DNA from: Bacillus sp. EB106-08-02-XG196
Lineage (GTDB): Bacteria; Bacillota; Bacilli; Bacillales; Cytobacillaceae
Assembly: GCF_013396335.1 (NCBI RefSeq)
Contig: NZ_JABWSY010000018.1
Location: forward strand, 1-64,000
Direction of reading: 5' to 3'
Length of the DNA stretch: 64,000 nucleotides
Part shown: positions 8,150 to 16,968 of the stretch, piece by piece
Layout: every line of letters begins with the position of its first letter
Position numbering within the stretch: position 1 is the stretch's first letter
Program-made: the position numbers and the translations under genes
The notes under the pieces: generated by a model
Database searches by the model: none
What the model was told of the DNA's origin: nothing
Seen by the model: the letters and a program-made list of their open reading frames with translations, nothing else

Positions 8150-9616
8150 ATGAGCGTGACCAAAAAAGATACAACACTGCTACAGAATTTTATTAATGGT
8201 GCATGGGTAAGTTCAAGCAGTAATCAGACCCTTAATGTGCCGAATCCAGCAACAAATGAATTACTTACAAAAGTGCCTGTTTCTACGAGAGAGGATGTGA
8301 ACTTAGCTGTAGCAGCCGCAAAAGAAGCGTTTAACAAGTGGAAGAAGGTTCCCGTTCCGAAACGGGCACGTATCCTCTTTAAATATCACAGTCTATTAAG
8401 TGATAACCATGAAGCGCTGGCAAAATTAATCGTTTTGGAAAATGGTAAGGCATACAAAGAGGCTTATGGAGAAGTGCAGCGTGGAATTGAGTGTGTAGAG
8501 TTTGCTTCAGGAGCACCGACTCTGATGATGGGGGAAACCTTATCAGGTATCGCAGAGGAAATCGATTCCGAAATGTTCCGTTATCCATTAGGGGTTGTCG
8601 GAGGAATCACTCCGTTTAACTTTCCAATGATGGTTCCACTTTGGATGTTCCCATTAGCGATAGCTTGCGGAAATGCCTTTGTATTAAAGCCATCTGAGCG
8701 TACGCCGATCTTGGCTAATAGACTAGCAGAATTGTTCTCTGAAGCTGGTGCCCCTCCTGGTGTATTGAATGTGGTCCATGGTGCTCATGATGTCGTTAAT
8801 GGATTACTTGACCATGAAGACATTGCTGCAATCTCGTTTGTGGGCTCCCAGCCGGTTGCTAAGTATGTATACGAACGGGCAGCCTCCAAAGGAAAAAGAG
8901 TTCAAGCCCTTTCCGGAGCCAAAAACCATCATATTGTTATGCCTGATGCCGATTTGGATAAGGCGGTCCAGCATATTATTTCTTCAACATTTGGAAGTGC
9001 GGGGCAGCGCTGTATGGCATGCAGTGCGGTGGTGGTTGTCGGGGACAATCAGACATTCGTTAAGGCATTAACGAAAAAAGCAGATGAGTTGATTATCGGA
9101 AACGGGATGGATGACGAGGTGTTATTAACTCCCGTTATTAGAAAGGAACATCGTGATAAGGTACTCGGATATATTGAAAAAGGGGTGCTTGAGGGCGCTG
9201 ATTTAATTCGCGATGGACGCAGAGAAATGAGTGGCCATTCGGAAGGGAATTTCTTAGGACCAACCATTTTCGATCATGTTACTCCAGAAATGACGATCGC
9301 CAAGGATGAAATATTTGCCCCGGTATTAAGTCTGCTGCGAGCGAGTGATTTAGACGAGGGATTGGAGTATATACGCAAATCGAGATATGGCAATGGAGCG
9401 ACGATTTATACCAATAATGCAAAAGCAATCAGGCAATTCCGTGAAGAAGCGGATGCGGGTATGTTAGGTATCAACGTAGGTGTTCCTGCGACAATGGCAT
9501 TCTTTCCCTTCTCAGGCTGGAAGGATTCCTTTTATGGCGATCTTCATGTGAACGGTAAAGACGGTTTAAACTTTTATACACGTAAAAAAATGATTACATC
9601 ACGGTTTGATGGATAG
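8150..9616 (+). CDS. mmsA: CoA-acylating (methyl)malonate-semialdehyde dehydrogenase
   Basis: A 488-aa aldehyde dehydrogenase of the CoA-acylating methylmalonate-semialdehyde type (MmsA/IolA). Malonate semialdehyde, made from beta-alanine, becomes acetyl-CoA and CO2; methylmalonate semialdehyde from thymine becomes propionyl-CoA. The family signature GITPFNFPMM lies near residue 155, the catalytic cysteine is in GSAGQRCMA near residue 285, and the usual FFPFSGWKDSFYGDLH C-terminal stretch is present. The classical ALDH glutamate motif is replaced (QALSGAKNHH), which fits the CoA-dependent subgroup. The stop lies 16 bp before the next start, so the two genes are one operon. Confidence 0.9.
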   Translation: MSVTKKDTTLLQNFINGAWVSSSSNQTLNVPNPATNELLTKVPVSTREDVNLAVAAAKEAFNKWKKVPVPKRARILFKYHSLLSDNHEALAKLIVLENGKAYKEAYGEVQRGIECVEFASGAPTLMMGETLSGIAEEIDSEMFRYPLGVVGGITPFNFPMMVPLWMFPLAIACGNAFVLKPSERTPILANRLAELFSEAGAPPGVLNVVHGAHDVVNGLLDHEDIAAISFVGSQPVAKYVYERAASKGKRVQALSGAKNHHIVMPDADLDKAVQHIISSTFGSAGQRCMACSAVVVVGDNQTFVKALTKKADELIIGNGMDDEVLLTPVIRKEHRDKVLGYIEKGVLEGADLIRDGRREMSGHSEGNFLGPTIFDHVTPEMTIAKDEIFAPVLSLLRASDLDEGLEYIRKSRYGNGATIYTNNAKAIRQFREEADAGMLGINVGVPATMAFFPFSGWKDSFYGDLHVNGKDGLNFYTRKKMITSRFDG

Positions 9617-9632
9617 AAAAGGAGGGGCTGAC

Positions 9633-10988
9633 ATGGTTCAAACGGGTCGTCCACATGAAGAATTACTTGCGCAAGATGATAAATATGTATGGCATTCTAT
9701 GAAGCCTTATAATCCTAATGCAACCATCGTGGCAACAAAGGCTGAGGGGTCTTGGGTAAGTGACGCGGATGGGAAGCGATATTTAGATGCAATGGCTGGA
9801 CTATGGTGCGTGAATGTAGGTTATGGAAGAAAAGAGCTTGCAGATGCAGCATATGAACAACTTAAGGAAATGGCTTATTTTCCCCTAACTCAAAGCCATA
9901 TCCCAGCCATTAAGCTTGCTGAAAAGTTAAATGAATTGCTTGGTGATGAATATGTAATCTTTTTCTCAAACAGCGGTTCTGAAGCCAATGAAACCGCCTT
10001 TAAAATCGTCCGTCAATATCATCAGCAAAGAGGGGAATTTAACCGTTACAAAATACTTTCGCGCTACCGTGCCTATCACGGGAATTCGATGGGAGCTTTG
10101 GCGGCAACAGGTCAGGCACAAAGAAAGTATAAATACGAGCCTTTAGCTCCCGGTTTTATTCATGTAGCTCCGCCTGATTCCTACCGCGACGATACGAATG
10201 TAAAGGATCCGATGGAACTTTCATCAGTAAAAGAAATCGACCGGACCATGACGTGGGAACTGAGTGAAACGATAGCCGCAATGATAATGGAACCGATTAT
10301 TACCGGCGGGGGAATCCTAGTTCCACCTGACGGTTACATGAAGGCAGCCAAACAGGTTTGCGAAAACCACGGTGCTCTCTTAATTGTAGATGAAGTTATC
10401 TGTGGGTTTGGTCGAACTGGAAAGCCATTTGGCTTTATGAACTATGATGTAAAGCCTGACATCATCACAATGGCTAAAGGCATTACAAGTGCGTATTTAC
10501 CGCTTTCAGCTACAGCTGTTCGGAAAGAAATTTATGAAGCCTTTAAGGGTACAGAAGAATATGATTACTTCCGTCACGTTAACACCTTTGGAGGTAATCC
10601 GGCAGCTTGCGCCTTAGCATTAAAGAACCTAGAGATTATGGAAAATGAAAATTTATTTGACCGTTCTCGTGACCTTGGGAATAAGGTAGTAAATGAGTTA
10701 ACAAATCTTCTTCAAAATCATCCATTTGTCGGTGATGTCCGCGGTAAAGGTCTATTAATTGGAATTGAATTAGTCAAGGATAAGAAAACAAAGGAACCTT
10801 TAGATGCTGCTCTAGTTAATCAAGTAATTGCTTCATGTAAGCAGGAAGGGTTATTAATTGGTAAAAACGGGGCAACAGTGGCGGGGTACAATAATGTATT
10901 AGCCCTATCACCTCCTTTAAATATCGAACTGAAAGATATACAATTCATTATCAAAACGGTTAGTGATTCAATTAATAAAATCAAATAA
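9633..10988 (+). CDS. Omega-amino acid (beta-alanine) aminotransferase, class III
   Basis: A 451-aa PLP-dependent class III aminotransferase. The PLP lysine is in ITMAKGITSAYLP near residue 286 and the cofactor aspartate in LLIVDEVICGFGRTG. The N-terminal WHSMKPYNPN and DAMAGLWCVNVGYG resemble beta-alanine/omega-amino acid-pyruvate aminotransferases. With the upstream dehydrogenase it would convert beta-alanine (or 3-aminoisobutyrate) to its semialdehyde and on to acyl-CoA, completing reductive pyrimidine breakdown. A TTG-started longer frame begins at 9606, but GGAGGGG ends 5 bp before the ATG at 9633, so that start is preferred. Confidence 0.88.
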   Translation: MVQTGRPHEELLAQDDKYVWHSMKPYNPNATIVATKAEGSWVSDADGKRYLDAMAGLWCVNVGYGRKELADAAYEQLKEMAYFPLTQSHIPAIKLAEKLNELLGDEYVIFFSNSGSEANETAFKIVRQYHQQRGEFNRYKILSRYRAYHGNSMGALAATGQAQRKYKYEPLAPGFIHVAPPDSYRDDTNVKDPMELSSVKEIDRTMTWELSETIAAMIMEPIITGGGILVPPDGYMKAAKQVCENHGALLIVDEVICGFGRTGKPFGFMNYDVKPDIITMAKGITSAYLPLSATAVRKEIYEAFKGTEEYDYFRHVNTFGGNPAACALALKNLEIMENENLFDRSRDLGNKVVNELTNLLQNHPFVGDVRGKGLLIGIELVKDKKTKEPLDAALVNQVIASCKQEGLLIGKNGATVAGYNNVLALSPPLNIELKDIQFIIKTVSDSINKIK

Positions 10989-10992
10989 GAAT

Positions 10993-11034
10993 AAAGAAGT
11001 CCTTAGTGCTGAAAAAACACTTAGGACTTCTTTA
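10993..11034 (+). terminator. Intrinsic terminator after the aminotransferase
   Basis: A 16-bp stem (AAAGAAGTCCTTAGTG with its complement) and a 9-nt A-rich loop. Only three T residues follow, but A-rich and T-rich flanks could make it work in both directions. Confidence 0.75.
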
Positions 11035-11124
11035 AGTTTATTTTTGCATCGTAAACATGCTATAGTAGATTCACCATTTATGGTTGTAATTTATAAGAAG
11101 CTTTTTTATTAGAAGGATGAGAAA

Positions 11125-13374
11125 ATGACGAAGACTGTAATGAATATTAAAGAATGGCAGCAGGCACTACATAATGAAATGATCTACTTAAAAAAATATG
11201 GCAGCAACAAATACAGAGTAACAAGTGGCAGATTACTATCCAAAGATGGTACGTTTACCTATTACTTCGACACTGCTTTCTCATTAAAAGTTCCAGTTGG
11301 ATCTTCCATCACACTTGTATGGGGAGGAATAAAGCAGGGTGGACGAGTCCTTTCATCCGAGGGAAAGGGAATAATTGTTCAATTAGAGCAATCGCTAGGT
11401 GATTTAATCCCGGAAGCGTATATTTATCATGATCCTTGGGAGCTGCTTGAACAGCTCGTTGAACGTTTAGATGAAATAAACGAAAGTAAGCAAAAACGAG
11501 TAAGAGTCAATCGATTAATGAACCCCTCGATGCCCGCAAAGCATCCTGAAGAAAAGATAAAAAGCAATGTTCATGAACTGGTATTACGTTCAAAGTACAA
11601 CCCCGTCACTTTTGTTTGGGGACCCCCTGGGACCGGTAAAACGTATACATTAGCACGAGTTGCGGCTAATAAATATTTCCAAGATAAAACGGTCCTTATC
11701 CTTTCACACAGTAACCAGGCAGTTGACGTATTAATAAGAGAAATTTCAGGATTCATAAAAAAGAAGGACCGGTTTCGCGAAGGTGACGTGCTTCGTTACG
11801 GATATAATACGGGTGTGGCAGAAGACAGCAAAGAAGCGCTTACGACCAGTCAGCTTCTCAAGAAGCAAGAACACAGTCTTGTTGAAGATAAAGAAGCTTT
11901 AGTGGAAGAACGGAAGAATTTAAAACAGGATTTAGCACGTTCCTTTAGTAAACGGGACTCCAATCAGTTATTGGAGCTCGAGAAAAAGCTTGCAAGAGTG
12001 TTAGAAAAAATCCGCCAAAAGGAAATAGAGTTTGTAAAGGATGCATTGGTGGTGGGTTCCACACTGGCTAAAGCTGCCAGTGATCCCGCTATTTATGGCC
12101 GTGAATTTGACGTAGTCATTCTTGATGAAGCAAGTATGGCCTACGTACCACAGGCTGCTTTTGCTGCTGCACTTGGTAAAAGAGTAATCATTTGTGGAGA
12201 TTTTAAACAATTACCACCGATTGCCTCCTCTCGGGACTCACTTGTAACAAAATGGTTAAAAGAGGATGTTTTTCATCGAGCGGGTGTGGTGGATTGGGTT
12301 GAGGCTGGAAAACTTCATCCGCACTTATTTTTATTAAAAGAACAGCGGAGGATGCACCCAGATATCTCAGCTTTTACCAATCAATACATTTATCATTCTC
12401 TAGTTGGCGACCATGCAAGTGTCCATAGCAGTAGAAATCAGATAGTAGAAAAATGTCCTTTTCCAGGACGTGCGTCAATCCTATTAGATACAAGCTATAT
12501 GGGCGCATTTTCTTTAACGGAAAAAAGCTCTAATTCTAGATCAAATATCTGGCAGGCGCTGATTTCCTTTCAATTAATTCATGAAACCTACCTAGGCGGC
12601 GCTAGGTCTATTGGATATGTAACCCCCTACAGAGCGCAAGCAAATATAATGGACCTCCTACTGCAGGATTTATATCAAACAGAAGTGTTATCTGCAGATA
12701 TTGTTTCTGCAACTGTTCACCGCTTTCAAGGCAGTGAGAGAGATGTTATGATTTTCGATACAGTTGATTCTAACCCACAGGAACGTGCAGGGATGCTATT
12801 AACTGGAATTGACAGTGAACGGCTTATCAATGTTGCTATCACGAGAACAAAGGGGAAATTTATTCATGTTGGTAATATCGCGTTTATCCGTAAGCATGTC
12901 TATAATAGGAAAACGATTAGACAACTAGTTGAACATCAAGAAAAACATCAACAAAGTGTTAGGACAAAGGATATTGGCACTTGGATAAAAAATCAGCTTC
13001 CTAAATTACAATGGATACATGCACTAAAATTAGAAAAGGTCCTCAAGGACATAGAAAATGCAAGGACTTCCATCATTATTTCCTTGCCTGTAAATATTGT
13101 CTTACCTGAATCATGGGTAAATGTTTTAGTTAATCGGCATCACACCGCAACGCTTATCGTAATTTCTGAAAAGCCCTGGCCAGAATTACAGCCAGATTCT
13201 TGGCAGGAGGAAGGATACACCTTCCCGTTTATCCTCATGGATCAGCATATTCTCTGGCTCGGATTTCCGTTAGGAAGAGGAAAAGGTCTGCAGCCCCCCT
13301 ATATCGCAGCAAGATTAAATTCAGAAAAGATATGTGATTATTTGATTGGACAGTTAGTAACAAATGACTTATAG
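11125..13374 (+). CDS. DNA2/NAM7-type superfamily I helicase
   Basis: A 749-aa AAA/SF1 helicase. The Walker A GPPGTGKTYT is near residue 170, motif II is VVILDEASM, followed by GDFKQLPP (motif III), EQRRMHP (IV), TVHRFQGSERD (V) and NVAITRTKG (VI). About 45 residues with strong charge (LLKKQEHSLVEDKEALVEER) between motifs Ia and II look like a coiled-coil insertion. After residue 630 there is an extra domain (TSIIISLPVN, LIVISEKP) resembling a phospholipase-D-like fold but without HxK catalytic motifs. The substrate (DNA or RNA) is unknown. It is a single-gene unit between the aminotransferase terminator and the T-box. Confidence 0.85.
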   Translation: MTKTVMNIKEWQQALHNEMIYLKKYGSNKYRVTSGRLLSKDGTFTYYFDTAFSLKVPVGSSITLVWGGIKQGGRVLSSEGKGIIVQLEQSLGDLIPEAYIYHDPWELLEQLVERLDEINESKQKRVRVNRLMNPSMPAKHPEEKIKSNVHELVLRSKYNPVTFVWGPPGTGKTYTLARVAANKYFQDKTVLILSHSNQAVDVLIREISGFIKKKDRFREGDVLRYGYNTGVAEDSKEALTTSQLLKKQEHSLVEDKEALVEERKNLKQDLARSFSKRDSNQLLELEKKLARVLEKIRQKEIEFVKDALVVGSTLAKAASDPAIYGREFDVVILDEASMAYVPQAAFAAALGKRVIICGDFKQLPPIASSRDSLVTKWLKEDVFHRAGVVDWVEAGKLHPHLFLLKEQRRMHPDISAFTNQYIYHSLVGDHASVHSSRNQIVEKCPFPGRASILLDTSYMGAFSLTEKSSNSRSNIWQALISFQLIHETYLGGARSIGYVTPYRAQANIMDLLLQDLYQTEVLSADIVSATVHRFQGSERDVMIFDTVDSNPQERAGMLLTGIDSERLINVAITRTKGKFIHVGNIAFIRKHVYNRKTIRQLVEHQEKHQQSVRTKDIGTWIKNQLPKLQWIHALKLEKVLKDIENARTSIIISLPVNIVLPESWVNVLVNRHHTATLIVISEKPWPELQPDSWQEEGYTFPFILMDQHILWLGFPLGRGKGLQPPYIAARLNSEKICDYLIGQLVTNDL

Positions 13375-13422
13375 AACAAAAACAAAACGTAAAAATGAAA
13401 TTTAAGTATTCAAAAAACACCC

Positions 13423-13451
13423 TTGACATTTCAGTCTTTTCTATAGATAAT
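13423..13451 (+). promoter_or_regulatory. Sigma-A promoter of proBA
   Basis: A perfect TTGACA (13423-13428), a 17-bp spacer and GATAAT (13446-13451) lie immediately upstream of the T-box leader. Transcription would begin near 13458. Confidence 0.8.
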
Positions 13452-13457
13452 AAATAA

Positions 13458-13697
13458 AATTACAAATTGTTAATGGTATGGGATTAGTAAACTTGGAAAC
13501 GTGAAAGAGAGTGAAACCCAAAGGCTGTAAGGTTTCTCACGGGAAAAAGATTGAACCTGCCCTATCAAGCCGCTTATGTAAACATAAGCCGTTTTCCCTC
13601 GTTACGGAGTTAAGTGGATGCTAAAAGCATCAATGAAGGTGGTACCGCGGAAACGATTCTTCCGTCCTTTTTATAGGGACAGAAGAGTCGTTTTTTT
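13458..13697 (+). ncRNA. T-box riboswitch leader, proline type
   Basis: The leader between promoter and proB contains the conserved T-box AAGGTGGTACCGCGG (13636-13650), which pairs with the tRNA acceptor end. A terminator hairpin follows (13652-13667 with 13676-13691) ending in a run of T. A stem I region lies at about 13505-13570. GAACCTG at 13553-13559 offers CCU (13556-13558) as the probable specifier codon, which is proline and agrees with the downstream proline genes. Uncharged tRNA-Pro would stabilise the antiterminator and switch proBA on. The specifier assignment was made by eye. Confidence 0.92.
13652..13697 (+). terminator. T-box regulated terminator
   Basis: Long stem AACGATTCTTCCGTCC paired with GGACAGAAGAGTCGTT, followed by a T-tract. 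It overlaps the antiterminator half formed by the T-box sequence. Confidence 0.85.
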
Positions 13698-13724
13698 ATT
13701 TTTTATAAGAGGGGTAAGAGTAGG

Positions 13725-14831
13725 ATGAAGAAACAACTCGTGGTTGTAAAAATAGGAAGCAGCTCGCTAACAACAGCATCAGGCACGATATCTGAAGAAA
13801 AAATCCGTGATCACATCGAGGCACTTTCCCATTTAAAAGAACAAGGGCACGATGTCATTCTCATCTCATCCGGTGCAATAGCAGCAGGGTTTGGAGCACT
13901 TGGGTATCCGGCTCGACCAAAAAGTACAGCAGGAAAGCAGGCAGCTGCAGCAGTTGGACAGGGACTATTAATGCAGCATTATATTTTACAATTTAAAGAG
14001 TTTGGTATTGTACCTGCTCAAATTCTACTAACTAGAGAGGATTTTTATAGTCTGGAGCGGTTTCACAATCTATACAGCACGATATCTGAACTGTTACAAA
14101 GGGGCGTTTTACCGATTATTAACGAAAACGACTCGGTCTCGATTGAGGAATTGACCTTTGGTGACAATGATATGCTCTCAGCGCTCGTAAGCGGGTTTTT
14201 GCATGCAAATGCTCTAATCATCTTAACCGATGTAAATGGGCTATATAACGGTAATCCCAAAGTAGTAAAGGACGCAAAGAAGTATGATTTTATCCCAAGG
14301 GTTTATGAAGAACTCCTTGAAGAGGCAGGAGAAAGTGGTTCTTCGGTCGGAACAGGTGGAATGAAATCAAAGCTGTTAGCAGCGAAAAAAGCTCTATCCT
14401 TCGGTGTCAGCGTCTTTGTCGGGAAGGGGCAGGGGAAGGAAAAGCTTTCGAGCATTTTAGAGGGCAAAGGAGACGGGACCTATATTGGCGGCTCCTTCGA
14501 AACCCAAATGCAAATGAAAAAGCAATGGATTGCTTTCCATTCTCAAACCGCTGGCATTGTTGAGATTGATGAAGGGGCAGAAGCAGCCATTGTTACAAAT
14601 GGAAAAAGTCTGCTGCCAGTTGGCGTTACGAACGTTATCGGTGAATTTAATGCAATGGATGTTGTCGAGGTACACAATCAAAGAGGGGAATTAATAGGTA
14701 AAGGTCAAATCTATTATTCTGCAAAAAATTTACAAATGGTAAAAGGCTTACCTGGAGAAAAGACGAAAAACTTTTCAATCAATAAACGTGCAGAGGCGAT
14801 TCATCGTAATAACTGGGTTAGTCTGCAGTGA
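13725..14831 (+). CDS. proB: Glutamate 5-kinase
   Basis: First enzyme of proline synthesis; it phosphorylates glutamate to gamma-glutamyl phosphate. The amino acid kinase domain (KIGSSSLT at residues 9-16, SSGAIAAGF, NENDSVS, FGDNDMLSALV, GTGGMKSKL) is followed by a C-terminal PUA domain from about residue 275 (GIVEIDEGAEAAI). Length (368 aa) is normal for a two-domain enzyme. It is controlled by the proline-type T-box and nearly abuts proA. Confidence 0.97.
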   Translation: MKKQLVVVKIGSSSLTTASGTISEEKIRDHIEALSHLKEQGHDVILISSGAIAAGFGALGYPARPKSTAGKQAAAAVGQGLLMQHYILQFKEFGIVPAQILLTREDFYSLERFHNLYSTISELLQRGVLPIINENDSVSIEELTFGDNDMLSALVSGFLHANALIILTDVNGLYNGNPKVVKDAKKYDFIPRVYEELLEEAGESGSSVGTGGMKSKLLAAKKALSFGVSVFVGKGQGKEKLSSILEGKGDGTYIGGSFETQMQMKKQWIAFHSQTAGIVEIDEGAEAAIVTNGKSLLPVGVTNVIGEFNAMDVVEVHNQRGELIGKGQIYYSAKNLQMVKGLPGEKTKNFSINKRAEAIHRNNWVSLQ

Positions 14832-14844
14832 AATGAGGTCTAGT

Positions 14845-16086
14845 ATGAGTGAATTATTAGTAAAGGCTAAGAAGTTAAGGTCAGCCTCTAAGGTACTTTC
14901 TATTCTTTCAACGGAAGAAAAAAATGAAGCCTTAGCGAAAATGGCAGACCGATTATTGAGAGAGAAGGAATGGATCGTAACAGAAAATGCGAAGGATATT
15001 CGAGCGGGAGAGGAAAAAGGATTTACCCCTTCTTTATTAGATCGGTTATTGCTAACAGAAGAGAGAATACAACAGATCGTTGAAGGGATTCATCAGTTAA
15101 TTAAACTCGAAGATCCTATCGGGGAAACCATTGAGGCTTGGGAGCGTCCAAATGGTTTACAGATTCATACTGTGCGGGTTCCGCTCGGTGTCATCGGCAT
15201 GGTGTATGAGGCTCGTCCGAATGTAACGGTAGATGCAGGGAGCCTTTGTTTAAAGGCGGGAAATGCTGTTCTTTTAAGGGGAAGTACCTCCGCTATTCAT
15301 TCTAATAAGGCACTTGTAAAGGTTATGCGTGAGGCTCTTGCTGATAGTAAAATCCCAGCTGATGCTGTTCAGCTGCTCGAGGATACAAGCAGGGAAACGG
15401 CAGCGCAAATGTTTAAACTAAATCAATATCTTGATGTGCTGATTCCCCGTGGAGGTGCCGGTTTAATTCAATCCGTGATCGAAAATGCAACTGTCCCTGT
15501 ACTTGAAACAGGTGTTGGCAATTGTCATGTTTTTATTGATGAAACTGCTCAAAAGCAAATGGCCATCGATATTGCTATTAATGCAAAAATGCACCGTGTC
15601 TCTGTTTGTAATGCAGCTGAGACCCTGCTTATTCATGAAAGTTGGCCGTATGTTTCCGAAATACTACATTCTCTTAACGAAAAGGGAGTAGAACTCCGTG
15701 GTGACGAAGTGCTAGCAGCACAATATCCATTCATAAAAAGTGCAATGGAAGAGGATTGGAGTACAGAATTTTTAGCGCCAATTTTAGCAGTGAAATTGGT
15801 TAAAGATGTGAAGGAAGCCATACATCATATTGACACGTATGGTACAAAGCATTCTGAAGCCATCATAAGTGAACAAGATAATAATGTACGGGTATTCTTA
15901 CAGGCGGTGGATGCGGCTGTTGTCTATCACAACGCCTCAACTCGTTTTACTGACGGGGAACAATTCGGTTATGGGGCGGAAATTGGCATTAGTACACAAA
16001 AACTTCATGCACGAGGACCAATGGGGCTACGAGCTATTACGACCTCAAAGGCAATTGTGCAGGGAACAGGACAAATCCGTTCGTAA
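14845..16086 (+). CDS. proA: Gamma-glutamyl phosphate reductase
   Basis: NADPH-dependent reduction of gamma-glutamyl phosphate to glutamate-5-semialdehyde. It belongs to the ALDH superfamily, with RVPLGVIGMVYEARPNVTVD near residue 110, the catalytic-cysteine segment HRVSVCNAAETLL near residue 250, and the GPMGLRAITTSK end. The frame is open back to 14788 inside proB, but GAGGT ends 5 bp before the ATG at 14845, giving the usual 413-aa length. ATG 14833 is an alternative start. Operon with proB. Confidence 0.95.
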   Translation: MSELLVKAKKLRSASKVLSILSTEEKNEALAKMADRLLREKEWIVTENAKDIRAGEEKGFTPSLLDRLLLTEERIQQIVEGIHQLIKLEDPIGETIEAWERPNGLQIHTVRVPLGVIGMVYEARPNVTVDAGSLCLKAGNAVLLRGSTSAIHSNKALVKVMREALADSKIPADAVQLLEDTSRETAAQMFKLNQYLDVLIPRGGAGLIQSVIENATVPVLETGVGNCHVFIDETAQKQMAIDIAINAKMHRVSVCNAAETLLIHESWPYVSEILHSLNEKGVELRGDEVLAAQYPFIKSAMEEDWSTEFLAPILAVKLVKDVKEAIHHIDTYGTKHSEAIISEQDNNVRVFLQAVDAAVVYHNASTRFTDGEQFGYGAEIGISTQKLHARGPMGLRAITTSKAIVQGTGQIRS

Positions 16087-16093
16087 TAAATAG

Positions 16094-16128
16094 TAGAGAA
16101 CAAGTTCATTCTTGTTCTCTATTTTTTT
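16094..16128 (+). terminator. proBA terminator, overlapping the convergent gene's 3' end
   Basis: Stem TAGAGAACAAG / CTTGTTCTCTA with a 6-nt loop followed by seven T residues. The right arm also encodes the last codons of the minus-strand YqcI-like gene, whose stop is at 16106-16108. Confidence 0.88.
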
Positions 16129-16846
16129 TATGAAAGGGGCATTTTGATAATGTTGTTTCATCGTCACGGAGGAAATATTGTTTCCATTCATAGTTATCTT
16201 TTTGCCCATACGTGTTTAGATTAGGATGAATCGAAATGGAATCATAATTAGTTAATCTGTCTCTTATTTTTGCTTTTATTTTTTCAGCCTGTAAGGGTGA
16301 TGATGTGAATTTTTCTAGTACCCATCTAGGCGTAATCGCTAGCATGAAATAGGGGAAATGGCGGCTATTTCGATTAATGTGCGAAGGAGTCGCGCAGTAC
16401 ATAAAGTATTGTTCGCCGTGAAAGCAAAATTCCCACAAGCTTTGCATTGGATTGGCAGGAATATGCCGCGGCCATTCCACTTCATCGATTTTGCTGAGTT
16501 GAATCAGTTGTTCCCAAAACAACTGTTCAAATTGTTCTACTGAGGGATTCCTGGCTCTTTCTGAAGAAGGCTCGTAAAAAATGACTAATGATGTATAGGT
16601 GCCAATAGATTTATAAATACTCGAGTAATCCTTTAACACAGCTGCCAATTCTTTGGATGTTATTGATTTTTCTGGATTTGATACAAATCCAAAGCAAATT
16701 TGGTTCAATTGGTATCCCAATGTCGCTGGAATACATGGAAAAGGTTTTTCTTTATCCATCATTTTCAAATCGAATTTGTTAATGGCATCTTTTTTCCAGG
16801 ATTCAAGCTCCATATAGTGAACGTTTTCCTTAGTAACTAAATACAT
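16106..16846 (-). CDS. YqcI/YcgG family protein
   Basis: A 246-aa protein of the YqcI/YcgG family, whose biochemical role is not established to my knowledge. Family hallmarks are FPCIPATLG near residue 37, WPRHIPANP near residue 130, then EFCFHGEQYFMYCATPSHINRN and the FPYFMLAITPRW block. The frame opens at a GTG six codons earlier (16864), but GAGAGGAG lies 7 bp before the ATG at 16846. It converges on proA and shares DNA with its terminator. There is no signal peptide or membrane segment. Confidence 0.85.
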   Translation of the reverse strand: MYLVTKENVHYMELESWKKDAINKFDLKMMDKEKPFPCIPATLGYQLNQICFGFVSNPEKSITSKELAAVLKDYSSIYKSIGTYTSLVIFYEPSSERARNPSVEQFEQLFWEQLIQLSKIDEVEWPRHIPANPMQSLWEFCFHGEQYFMYCATPSHINRNSRHFPYFMLAITPRWVLEKFTSSPLQAEKIKAKIRDRLTNYDSISIHPNLNTYGQKDNYEWKQYFLRDDETTLSKCPFHKKNREQE

Positions 16847-16922
16847 ATCCTTACTCCTCTCCACATTAGATTATGCGAGAGTAGAATTTCGAGTGAGTGT
16901 CCCAAAATGCTTGGGATTCTGT

Positions 16923-16928
16923 TATAAT
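16923..16928 (+). promoter_or_regulatory. -10 element of the helicase-nuclease gene
   Basis: TATAAT lies 41 bp upstream of the TTG at 16969. It is downstream of an alternative GTG at 16897, so it argues that the longer open frame is not the real start. No strong -35 is visible. Confidence 0.45.
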
Positions 16929-16968
16929 TTATACAAACATATATTCTGATTTTGAGCAGGTGATATTC

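Noticed and set aside
16897..16968. Longer N-terminus of the nuclease-helicase from GTG 16897
   Set aside because: A TATAAT lies inside this stretch and a CAGGTGA ribosome site precedes the TTG at 16969; the extra residues match nothing in the nuclease fold.
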